Assembly: GCA_049840475.1 (NCBI GenBank)
Contig: JASGKX010000003.1
Location: forward strand, 496,001 to 560,000
Reading direction: 5' to 3'
From: JBGVSA01 sp049840475
GTDB lineage: Bacteria > Pseudomonadota > Gammaproteobacteria > Burkholderiales > Rhodocyclaceae
Length of the DNA: 64,000 nt
Shown piece by piece: positions 55,109 to 63,809 of the stretch. The notes beneath the pieces are model-generated. The model was not told where the DNA came from. It was given only the letters and a program-made list of their open reading frames with translations, and searched no databases. A program made the translations under genes and the position numbers. Positions within the stretch are counted from its first letter, which is position 1. Each line of letters starts with the position of its first letter.

Positions 55109-55900
55109 ATGCAATACCCCAACCACGTGGTGAAGGTCGGCGAAGCCGACGCCGCTATCGTCAAGGCGCTCAAAAAGCAACTCAACCTGATGTTGGTGCC
55201 GGGCGACGACGAGAACCTGCGGCTGGACCCGCAGGACCCCAATTTCGGTCCCAAGATGAAGCGGGCGGTAAAGCTCTTTCAGGCGCGCCACGTTGACAAC
55301 GCCGGCCGACCGCTCAAGCAGGACGGTGAGGTCGGCTCGCTGACCTGGGAGGCGCTATTCGGCGCCCAGACAGTGACAGCGAGCGAGAACGCCAGCGGTC
55401 TGCTGGCAGAGGTGCTCAAAGTGGCAGCCGCGGAAGAGGCAAAGAAAGTGCGCGAGCAGCCGCGCAACAGCAACCGCGGCCCGCAGGTGGACCTCTATCT
55501 GCGCAGCGTGGGGCTCGATCCGGGCTACTCGTGGTGTTGTGCGTTCGTGTACTACTGTTTTGAAGAGGCCGCCAAAAAGCTCCGGCGCGCCAACCCGATG
55601 GTCCGCACAGGCGGATGCCTCAAGCACTGGCAGGACGCACCCAAAAAGGGCGCCGCCCGTATCGCTGCCGCGCAAGCATTCAACAACCCTGCATTGCTCC
55701 GGGCGGGGATGATTTTTATCATGGATCACGGCAAGGGGCTGGGGCACACCGGTTTGATCGAATCGGTCTCTGGTGGCTTGCTCACCACCATCGAAGGCAA
55801 CACCGACGCCAGCCTGACGCGCGAAGGCGGCGGCGTTTACCGGTTGGTGCGCAAAGTCGCCGACATCAACAAGGGCTACATCGACTATTCGGGCACGTAA
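55109..55900 (+). CDS. Peptidoglycan-binding and CHAP-like amidase domain protein, no signal peptide
   Basis: 263 residues. A peptidoglycan-binding_1-like domain (about 10-85, FGPKMKRAVKLFQARHVDNA) is followed by a Cys/His amidase-like domain: catalytic Cys region YSWCCAFVYYCFEEA (about 140-154) and GHTGLIESVSGGLLTTIEGN with the His. No signal peptide is visible, so export would need a holin, lysis or a type VI-like route. No phage or T6SS gene is adjacent. AAGGTGAGG precedes the ATG. Could be an endolysin relic, an effector or a cytoplasmic murein-recycling enzyme. Confidence 0.8.
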   Translation: MQYPNHVVKVGEADAAIVKALKKQLNLMLVPGDDENLRLDPQDPNFGPKMKRAVKLFQARHVDNAGRPLKQDGEVGSLTWEALFGAQTVTASENASGLLAEVLKVAAAEEAKKVREQPRNSNRGPQVDLYLRSVGLDPGYSWCCAFVYYCFEEAAKKLRRANPMVRTGGCLKHWQDAPKKGAARIAAAQAFNNPALLRAGMIFIMDHGKGLGHTGLIESVSGGLLTTIEGNTDASLTREGGGVYRLVRKVADINKGYIDYSGT

Positions 55901-55982
55901 ACGGCGCGGGGTGGCAGGCCAACCATCGCCTGCCACCCCGTTCCTTGCGGCGCACCCGGTCGGGCAGCGCCGCGCGTTGCGA

Positions 55983-58049
55983 TTACTTCGTCAGATCGAT
56001 GCGGTACTGAACCAGGCCCTTTGAGTCAGGCGTGGCGTTGTCGAGGGTGACGTTGGTCACGCCTTCGGCGGCGAGCACCGAAGCGGCTTCGGGTGCGGAC
56101 GAAAACACCACCTTGCCGGCCAGGGACGGCAGTTGCGCCAGACGCCAGTTGCGGTTCGGCGTGAATTGCGCGGACGTGATCGTCTTGAGCTTCTTGACGT
56201 ATTCGATCACCACGTCGCGATTGGCATCGGGCGAAGCGAGCACCACTTCAACGTCGGCCGGATCGATGTACTTGTAGATGGCCTGATTGGTGATGCCCGA
56301 CGCGCGATAGTTGTTGGTGGCGACGATGAACTGCTGCGTGTCCGTCACCGCCGTACCGTTGTAGCGCAGATTGACGATGCGACTGCCGACAGGCTTGGTC
56401 ACGTCGATCTCATACGTCACGCCGTCGATCACGTCGTAGTTGTACACCGCAAAGCTGCTGTTGAGCAGTTGCTGGTCGGCGGTCTTGGCCGGATCGATCT
56501 GGTTGAACTGGTTGCCCGAGTTCTCCAGCCAGCCCTTGAGCGCGCGGCCGGTGATCTTCACCGCGTACACCGTGTTCGAATACAGGTACAGGTCGGCCGC
56601 GCTGCGGATCGAAACCGGGCCTACCTGCACGTCGGTGTAATCCGTGGCCCCCGCGAAGCCACCCTTGAACGGCGCCTGTGCAGACAGCACCGGCAGGCTG
56701 GCGTATTGCGGCAGATTGGCCTGCACGTAGGTCTTGACGTAGTCAGCCTGGGCTGCGTTCAACAACTCCAGCGACGCCGTGTCGGCCACTTGCGACACGT
56801 ACGACGACAGGCGTAGTTCGGTGCTGCCGATCGGCGTCTGCACGTACTTGATGGTCTCCTGGTGCAGCGCGCCGACCAGCTCGGTGAACTTGGCGTCGCC
56901 GGCGACCAGCGCCTTCTTGTTAGTCTTGTCGTAGATCTGGCGCACGGTGGCCGAAGCCTTGGCCTTGTCGCTCGTCCACTTGCCATCGGCGCCGCGCGTC
57001 AACTGCAGCTTGATGATGCCAAGCTGGCTACCCCAGAAACCTGCCTGCACGACGGGCACGCCCTTGATCAAGCCCTTGGTGTTGTCGACATCGGCGGCCG
57101 TGTACCTGGTGCCGCCAACCGAATCGGCCGGGAAGTACGTGTGCGAGTGGCCCGCCACGATGGCGTCGATACCGGGCACGTCGGCCAGGTAATACACCGC
57201 GTTTTCCATGTCGGCGCGATAGGTCTCGGTGCTGATGCCGCTGTGGGCCAGCACGACGACGATATCGGCACCGGCCGCACGCACCTGCGGAATGAACCTG
57301 GCGGCCGAATCCTTGATGCCGTTGACCTGCACCTTGCCTTCGAGCCAGCGCTTGTCCCATTGCACGATGGCCGGCGGCGTAAAGCCGATCACGCCGACCT
57401 TCACGTCGCGCGTCTTGCCCAGGCTGTTGACGTACTGCCGCGTGAGGATGGAGTAGGGCGTGAACATCGCCTTGCCGGTGGCGGTGTCATTCACGTTCGC
57501 CAGCACGAAAGGCGTGGCCGGCGCTTTGCAGGTGCGCGTTGCGCCGTTGTAGGTGTGGGCACGGCCCTGCACCTGATTGAGGTAATCGAGGCCGAAGTTG
57601 AATTCGTGATTGCCCAGCGTGGCGATGTCGTACTTGAGGTAGTCCATCGCCTTATAGATGCCGAGCAGATCGTCGCACTTCACCGGCGATACCAGCGCCT
57701 GGTAGTCGCCCATCGACGAACCCTGCAGCGTGTCGCCGTTGTCCACCAGCAGCGTGTTCTTGAATTCCTTGCGCGCGTCGTTGATCAGCGTGGCGGTGCG
57801 CTCGAAGCCGATGGTCAGGTCTTCGGCGGTCTTGTAGTAGTCGTAGCTGAAGACGTTCTGGTGCAGGTCGGTCGTCTCCAGAATGCTCAGATCGATCTGC
57901 CCGAACGCTTCGGCGCTGCTGGATGCCGACGATGAAGACGCGGCCGCTGCGTTGTCGTCGTTATCGTCGCCGCTGCACGCGGCGATCTGGGTTGCGGCCA
58001 GGCACGCCAGCGCGATGACGCGCAGGCGGCACAGGGAGAGGTGCTGCAT
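55983..58049 (-). CDS. 2',3'-cyclic-nucleotide 2'-phosphodiesterase/3'-nucleotidase lipoprotein (CpdB-like)
   Basis: 688 residues. Lipoprotein signal MQHLSLCRLRVIALACLAAT with Cys25 in IAAC, then a Ser-rich spacer (ASSSSASSSAE). Metallophosphoesterase domain: ILETTDLHQNVFSYDYYK, DNGDTLQGSSMGDY, LGNHEFNFGLDYL and VLAHSGIS then AGHSHTYFP, all metal ligands seen. The C-terminal 5'-nucleotidase domain begins near 400. CpdB-type enzymes scavenge external nucleotides for phosphate. Most CpdB proteins are soluble periplasmic, so a lipid anchor is a variant. Confidence 0.9.
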   Translation of the reverse strand: MQHLSLCRLRVIALACLAATQIAACSGDDNDDNAAAASSSSASSSAEAFGQIDLSILETTDLHQNVFSYDYYKTAEDLTIGFERTATLINDARKEFKNTLLVDNGDTLQGSSMGDYQALVSPVKCDDLLGIYKAMDYLKYDIATLGNHEFNFGLDYLNQVQGRAHTYNGATRTCKAPATPFVLANVNDTATGKAMFTPYSILTRQYVNSLGKTRDVKVGVIGFTPPAIVQWDKRWLEGKVQVNGIKDSAARFIPQVRAAGADIVVVLAHSGISTETYRADMENAVYYLADVPGIDAIVAGHSHTYFPADSVGGTRYTAADVDNTKGLIKGVPVVQAGFWGSQLGIIKLQLTRGADGKWTSDKAKASATVRQIYDKTNKKALVAGDAKFTELVGALHQETIKYVQTPIGSTELRLSSYVSQVADTASLELLNAAQADYVKTYVQANLPQYASLPVLSAQAPFKGGFAGATDYTDVQVGPVSIRSAADLYLYSNTVYAVKITGRALKGWLENSGNQFNQIDPAKTADQQLLNSSFAVYNYDVIDGVTYEIDVTKPVGSRIVNLRYNGTAVTDTQQFIVATNNYRASGITNQAIYKYIDPADVEVVLASPDANRDVVIEYVKKLKTITSAQFTPNRNWRLAQLPSLAGKVVFSSAPEAASVLAAEGVTNVTLDNATPDSKGLVQYRIDLTK

Positions 58050-58175
58050 TTTTTGCCCCCGGGGCTGTTGTCATGAATGGGGACAAAAACTATCCGGTCG
58101 TCATTTCACCAACGTTAAGCGCGCATGACAACTGTGACGATTGCAAGACGCTCGGCGCAGCCCGTCGTCGCACGC

Positions 58176-58859
58176 TCACGCATACTCGCCGCGCCGCAAG
58201 GACTGGATAACGTCATGACGACCGGCCAGCGCAGCCAACGAGGGCATGCACAATTTCTTGAGCGCGGCCACGCGATGGTGGCTCACCGTCTTCGGGCTCA
58301 ATCCCATGTCGGCGGCGACATCCAGGTTGTTTCTGCCGTCGAGTAGTGCGAGGACCACCTCGACTTCACGCGCGGTCAGTCGCGCCGATTGCGAATTCGG
58401 CAGGCACGTAAAGCCCGAGGCAGCCAGCCGGATCGTCGTGGCCAGATCGCTCAAGGCCGACTCTTTGTACATGAACCCTTTGACGCCCAATTTGCCGAGC
58501 GACGGTGTGTAGCGCATGTGGTGGCCGTCGCAGAACAGCAACACGTTCGGGTGATAGGGCAGAGCAACCAGATCGCGCACAAACTGCAGATCGTCGTTCG
58601 CCGCAATGAAAGGATCGGTCACGATCACGTCCGGCATCAAGCGCATTGCAGTTTCGATGGCCTCGGCGGGGCGGCGCACCGACGCCACGAGCGTCAGGGC
58701 AAGATCGTTCTCAAGCAGGCCGCGCACACCGACGTGGATCATCGGGTGTGGGTTGACGATCATCACCGAATGCGTCAGCGAAGTGCGCGGGGTGGTAAGG
58801 GCCGTCGGGTTCGTGGAAGAAGCCGACAGCAAAGCAGCGGTGGATTCGAGATAAGACAT
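58176..58859 (-). CDS. NarL-type response regulator with degenerate acidic pocket
   Basis: 227 residues: an N-terminal 30-residue polar extension, a receiver (about 31-145) and a LuxR-type HTH with LTAREVEVVLALLDGRNNLD and LSPKTVSHHRVAALKKL. The usual acidic pair (VDDHP) is replaced by Asn-Pro: MIVNPHPMIHVGV. A possible phospho-Asp82 remains in DVIVTDPFIA, and Lys in MYKESAL. Without the Mg2+-binding pair, phosphorylation is doubtful. Start at ATG 58859, with GGAGG 5 bases upstream. No kinase gene on the same strand; the BvgS-like kinase gene begins about 740 bases away, divergently. Confidence 0.85.
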   Translation of the reverse strand: MSYLESTAALLSASSTNPTALTTPRTSLTHSVMIVNPHPMIHVGVRGLLENDLALTLVASVRRPAEAIETAMRLMPDVIVTDPFIAANDDLQFVRDLVALPYHPNVLLFCDGHHMRYTPSLGKLGVKGFMYKESALSDLATTIRLAASGFTCLPNSQSARLTAREVEVVLALLDGRNNLDVAADMGLSPKTVSHHRVAALKKLCMPSLAALAGRHDVIQSLRRGEYA

Positions 58860-58869
58860 GAAGGCCTCC

Positions 58870-58937
58870 ATGAGAACTAGTAGTGTCGAGGCCTAGAAAT
58901 TTCTCATTCTCACCCTAGGGCTGTACATGAGACTAGT
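58870..58937. repeat. Repeat cluster upstream of the degenerate response regulator
   Basis: Contains ATGAGAACTAGT (58870-58881) and ATGAGACTAGT (58927-58937), a direct repeat differing by one A; between them is the 10-base palindrome AGAAATTTCT (58895-58904) and a tandem TTCTCATTCTCA (58901-58912), whose inverse TGAGAA occurs in the first repeat. It lies 11-78 bases upstream of the regulator start, so the likely role is autoregulation or BvgA-type binding. Confidence 0.5.
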
Positions 58938-59596
58938 CGCAGATCGTGGGGGGCGTCGGCATGCGAAACACATTGCCACAGGCGGTGTTTTTTCGAATAT
59001 GCGGATGGTATTGAGATTTTTCCGGTGATGCGGAAATCCTCCGGTACGCCGTTTTCATGCTGTTCGTCGAGAAAAAAACAGACAATAACGAATGCCGGTA
59101 TCTAAATGACATGTGATGCGATGTGCGGGCAGGCTGGTCGCCCGTATCCCCAGGCACCACGGACAACCGCATCAAATCTGGCCGGGCAATGTTCGATACT
59201 GAACGATCGGTCGCGGATCGGCAGCGCCGAACCCTCACCCGTTGACACGAACGAATCAAACCGATTTCGCCTGCAAGCCGCACGGCTCATCCGCATTCCA
59301 TTCGAATGAACGGTGCTCTATAAAGAAAACGCAGAAAGCGCGGAGTTGTACACGAAATTTCGGACAAAAAGGGTTTGTCGATCTCTTATGGCGCCTGGGT
59401 CTGGTCTTACCGAGAAGAGGCAGTCTTTTTGGCGACAATGCCGTCCATGTCGCTGGAAAAGTCTCAACCCACCTTGTGCGTCGCGGGCCATGCCTGTCGG
59501 CACTGGCCGCACTGCACCACGCACGACACAGGCAACTGCCCGCTCGGCAGGTCGATGCGTAGCACCCATGCGGCACGGTCCATGGAGACGCAGGCC
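58938..59596. other. Long non-coding, relatively AT-rich region between divergent signalling genes
   Basis: About 660 bases without a convincing gene. Notable are A/T runs (a T6 around 58988 and an A7 near 59072) and more A/T than the rest of the window up to about 59380. An ATG frame upstream of the kinase (from 59375) is open but reads as random sequence. Likely holds promoters for the kinase (rightward) and the regulator (leftward). Confidence 0.45.
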
Positions 59597-62500
59597 ATGC
59601 GTTCGGTAACCGAACAGAGTGCGCCGGACGACGCCTACCTCGCCGAACAGCGGCCGCCAGCGCTGGTCCAGACGTTCGCCACGCTGCTCTGCGTCGGCAT
59701 CGTGGTCGCACTGGCGGCCTACCTCACCTTGCTTGGCAACGCCATTCTCGAACGCGAATTCAGTTGGCGGCACGCCGAACTAGTACGCCTGCAGGACGCC
59801 CACGCCCGGATCATCGCTTACACCCAGCGTGTGGGAGACACTTTCTCGGGTCGCGAAGAGCCCTTCCTGCGACTGACAACCGAAATAGCTACGTCGGGCA
59901 AACGGGTTGTCAGCGTTCCGGCCACTGATTGGACGCATTCGTTCAGCCTGGTGGCCGCGCGGCCCGAATTGATTACGCCCGAGCGGCTGCTTGCCGGATG
60001 GCGCATGGCCGTCCGCGAATTCGCTGCATCGCAGCAGGGCGAGCCCGCCGTCACCACCGTTCTGCTATCGCACGCGGGCGATTTTGCCGTCCGCATCCCG
60101 GCGCTCGACGACGCACGAAGCGAGGCGCCCGACGCCTACCTGGCGCGCGATCGACAACTGCTGGACCGGCTCATCGAATTCCGACGCGATCTGGACTGGA
60201 ACCGTCAGGTTCTCGTCGTGCCGGGCTCGGCGGCTAAGGAGGTCACCAACGTCTTCTATTACGTCAAACCGATGCTGGCCGGCGGTGGGGCTCTGCCCGA
60301 GGGGGGCACGGTCATCGTCGCCGCCAATGCCCAGCAGTACAGTCTGTTGAGCAACGTGGCGACCGACATGGCGCAGAACCTCGCTATCTATCTGCCGGAT
60401 GGTCGACCGCTGTTTGTCGGCAGTGGCGCACAGGATATCAAGCCGCAGATATCGGCACACGCCAACGTTGGCGAGCACTACGACTTTCAGCTTGGCCGGG
60501 TGCTCATCTACTCGCGCGATGGCCCGCTCACCACCATCATGACCGTTCCCTATGGCACGCTGGTTGGACCGTACGCCTGGCGCATCGCACTGCCCATCGT
60601 TGCCGCCTTGCTTGGATTGGCGCTGGTCATCCTTGGCGAGCGGCGCATTTATCGCGACGTTCTCCGCCCGTCCGCCACGCGGCTACAACAACTGCGCGAC
60701 AGCGGTGCGCTGGTTACGACGGTATTGCAGGCCGCGCCGGCCGGCATTTTCGTGCTCAAACAAGGGCAGGCCGAACCGTCGATTGCCAACGACCGGGCTC
60801 GCATGCTGCTTCAGCGGCCCGTCGTCGGCGACGCGCAGAATCCGCTGCTCGGCGAGTTGATGAGGCGCGACACATCGCCCACCGCACCGGCCGAGGTGCG
60901 CGTCACGCTGCCCGACGGCCAGCCCTGCGACCTGCTCGTCACCACCAGTCACATCCAGTACAGCGCAGAGCCCGCTCGCCTGTGCACACTCACCGACATC
61001 TCGGACAACAAGCGGGCCGAAGCCGCGCTGGTCGACGCTTCGACATCCGCCGAACTGGCCCGTGTTGCGGCGGACGCCGCCAACCAGGCCAAGACCTTGT
61101 TCCTGTCGACCATGAGTCACGAAATCCGCACGCCGCTGCATGGCATGCTCGGCACGCTCGAACTCATGGGCCACGCCGACATGCCCGCGTCGCAGCGGCG
61201 CTGGCTGGAACGGGCGGAAGGGTCGGCACGCAGCCTGCTCGAAGTGGTCGATGAAGTGCTCGACTTCTCAAAGATCGAAGCCGGCGAAATCCATCTCGAA
61301 CGCGTTCGTTTCGATCCTGTGGCGCTGGTCGAATCCATCGTTCTCGCTTATGCCTCGCTTGCCCAAAAAAAGGGACTCGTCTTGCAGAGCGCCCTGCGGC
61401 CGGACGTTCGACATCCGCCTGCTTGGCGACCCCGGTCGCCTGCGGCAGATCGTCTCCAACCTGCTCAACAACGCCATCAAGTTCACCGAGGTTGGCCGGG
61501 TGTTCGTTGGGCTGGACATCGACGTTGGCGGGGACGATGACGATGACGAAATCGATGACCTCGGCGACGTCGGCGATGGCGACGCCGCAGACATGCCGCA
61601 CGCCGCCATCCGCGTGCGGGTCGCCGACTCGGGCATCGGCATCGCGCCAGATCAGCAGCGTCTGCTCTTCGAGCCTTTCGTTCAGGCGCGTGCGGGCAAT
61701 ACGCCCGGCACGGGCCTCGGGCTGGCTATCAGCCGGCGGCTGGCCAACCTCATGCAAGGCGACATCGATCTGGTCAGCACGCCAGGGGTCGGTAGCTCAT
61801 TCATGCTCCTGGCGGATCTTCCCGTCGAGCACGTCCAGCCCGTCGCCGCCGTCCTCGACGGCGTCCGCGTCATCCTGCGAGCGTCGGTGGGCGATATCCG
61901 CGACAACCTCACCGGCCTGCTCACCGCGCGTGGCGCCGAAGTCCGCCTGCAGGACGACCCGCTGCCCGCCGACGTCGATGCCCGCCAATGCGTGCTGCTC
62001 GTCAGCGACGACGACATACGGCCCACGCGTGCCGAGGCCGAAGGCTATGCGGCTGTCGTGCAGCTCACCAGCCTGCCGTTGCTCGACGAAGACGAATCCT
62101 GGCTCTTCGAGACCGACCCCTACAACCATGCCAACATCGTCGATGCCGTCCTGCGCGCGGCCGGCCGTCGTGCCGCGCGCGCACCGCGCACCACGCTCGC
62201 CGAGCGACGCCTTGGCCTGCGCGTGGCGGTCATCGACGACCATCCGGTCAGCCGCGAACTGCTTGCCGAACAGCTCGCACACCTGGGGTGCAGCGCCCGC
62301 TGCTATCGCGACGCCGAAAGCGCGCTCAAGGACCTCGCCCGCATCGACGTCAACGTGGCCCTCGTCGACATCAACCTGCCGGGTATGAACGGCTATGACT
62401 TCACGCGTCAGGTAAAGCGGGCAGGGCACTTGTGGCCGGTCATCGGCACGTCGGCCAACGCCGTTCTCACCGAATCAGAGCGCGCGCGCGAAGCCGGCAT

Positions 62501-62885
62501 GCACGACTACCTCGTCAAGCCTATCGGGCTTGAACAACTACGTAGCACCCTGCTCAAGTACGCCACGACGGCATCCGCAAACGATGGCGCGCCAGCCGGG
62601 GGGGCTGAGCTGCCCCAAAGCGCGCATCTACGGCTGACCTTTCTGCGCGCGCTCGACGAAGACTGGCGCGCGCTCAACCAGGCCGTCGGCCAGAGTGACT
62701 TCGCCACGGCCACCGAACACGCCCATCGGCTCAAGGGCGGCTTTGCCGTCATGCACATGGCCGATGAAGCCGCCTTGGCCGAAACCGTCGAACACGCCGC
62801 CCAACGCGCACAGCCCGACGCCGCGCGCGTGGGCATCGAACAATTGCGCCCCCGTGTCGCCCGACTCCTGGAGGAACCACAATGA
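59597..62885 (+). pseudogene. BvgS-like hybrid sensor kinase with a one-base frameshift
   Basis: Helices at about 19-43 (FATLLCVGIVVALAAYLTLL) and near 325-345 flank a periplasmic sensor, followed by PAS-like sequence, HisKA with His508 in STMSHEIRTPLHG, HATPase, a receiver with the phospho-Asp codon at 62367 (VALVDINLPG) and Hpt with the His codon at 62724 (AHRLKGG). The frame breaks near 61403-61406: LQSALRPD is followed, after one extra base, by FDIRLLGDPGRLRQIVSN. Removing one base restores a single 1,095-residue protein. The ATPase domain carries an acidic insert at about 61522-61596. ATG 59597 has GGAG 9 bases before it. It overlaps the regulator gene as ATGA. Confidence 0.85.
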
Positions 62886-63508
62886 TCCGCATCATCGTCG
62901 CCGACGATCACCCCGTCGTGCGTGCCGGCATCGTCGCCGTACTCAAGAGCGCACCCGACATCACCGTCATCGGCGAAGCCGACGGCGTGACCGCGCTCAC
63001 CGCGCTGGTAGCCGCCGATCCGCCCGACATCATCGTCACCGACTACCAGATGCCCGACGCCGACAGCAACGACGGCGCGCGCATGTTGCGCTTTTTGCGC
63101 CAGCGCTATCCGCGGGTGCCGGTCATCGTCCTCACCATGCTCTCCAATCCGCTGGTCTACCGGGTCATTCTCAAGCTCGACGTGCGCGGCCTGCTCATGA
63201 AGAGCGGCGAAACCTCTCAGCTTCTCGACGCCGTGCGCGCTGTCCGCGCGGGGCGGCGCTACATCAGCCCGACGATCTCAGCCGCGCTCGAAGAGCGCAG
63301 CGACGCGCAACTCAGCGCCGACCTGTCCCTGCGCGAAACCGAAGTCATCCGTCTGTTTGCGGGTGGGCTCACCGTCAACGACATCGCCCGTCAGCTCGAA
63401 CGCAGCAAAAAAACCATCAGCCATCAAAAGCGCAGTGCCATGGACAAAATCGGCGCCCAGTCCGATCAGGAACTGATCGAATTCGTCATCCGCACAGGTC
63501 TTGTCTGA
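62882..63508 (+). CDS. BvgA-like NarL-family response regulator
   Basis: 208 residues: receiver with acidic pair VADDHPVVRAG, phospho-Asp54 in DIIVTDYQMPDADS, and a LuxR HTH with LSLRETEVIRLFAGGLTVND and SKKTISHQKRSAMDKIG. The start overlaps the kinase stop (ATGA), so the pair are translationally coupled and form a BvgS/BvgA-type phosphorelay. Target genes not visible. If the kinase is truly broken, this regulator is uncoupled from its sensor. Confidence 0.92.
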   Translation: MIRIIVADDHPVVRAGIVAVLKSAPDITVIGEADGVTALTALVAADPPDIIVTDYQMPDADSNDGARMLRFLRQRYPRVPVIVLTMLSNPLVYRVILKLDVRGLLMKSGETSQLLDAVRAVRAGRRYISPTISAALEERSDAQLSADLSLRETEVIRLFAGGLTVNDIARQLERSKKTISHQKRSAMDKIGAQSDQELIEFVIRTGLV

Positions 63509-63787
63509 GCGCGCGCAGCGAAGCGAGCCTCGCCGCATTCACGCGGGCTCGCCAACGCGGCATCGCGATGTCATGGCGTGTCTTCTCTCGGCAGGGGCGC
63601 ATCGTGTGCGCGCGTCAATGACCTCTGGCCGTCACAGGCCGGAGCAGGGCGCCCATATCCTTTTTGCGTTAGCAAAGCGCGCCAGCGCCGCCGATCTCTG
63701 CAAGCTGGTCGCCGGGCTTCCGGCGACTGCATGACGATGTCGCCGCCTGCCCGCCAAAGCCATCGACCGGCTTGCGCGCTACGCGAC
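63509..63787. other. Non-coding stretch between regulator and arsR
   Basis: About 280 bases with no gene supported. It ends in the promoter and operator of the arsR gene; the rest shows no structure I recognise. Confidence 0.4.
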
Positions 63788-63809
63788 ATTTCAATAATAT
63801 TCGAAATAT
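63772..63809 (+). promoter_or_regulatory. arsR promoter with overlapping operator, predicted leaderless transcript
   Basis: TTGCGC (63772-63777), a 17-base spacer and TAATAT (63795-63800) give a promoter whose start point (63807-63808) falls at the A of the ATG. No Shine-Dalgarno is seen. An inverted repeat ATTTC-N10-GAAAT (63788-63807) and the palindrome-like ATATTCGAAATAT (63797-63809) overlap the -10 and start codon, the place and type of sequence bound by ArsR dimers. Confidence 0.6.

Noticed and set aside
58938..59596. A leader protein encoded before the kinase from an ATG at about 59375
   Set aside because: Open but compositionally random, with no ribosome site; the membrane helix begins after 59597.
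61366..61372. A AAA AAG slippery heptamer in the kinase gene, suggesting programmed -1 frameshifting
   Set aside because: A -1 shift enters the wrong frame (random sequence). The continuation needs a +1 change, and the good protein sequence extends about 11 codons past the heptamer.
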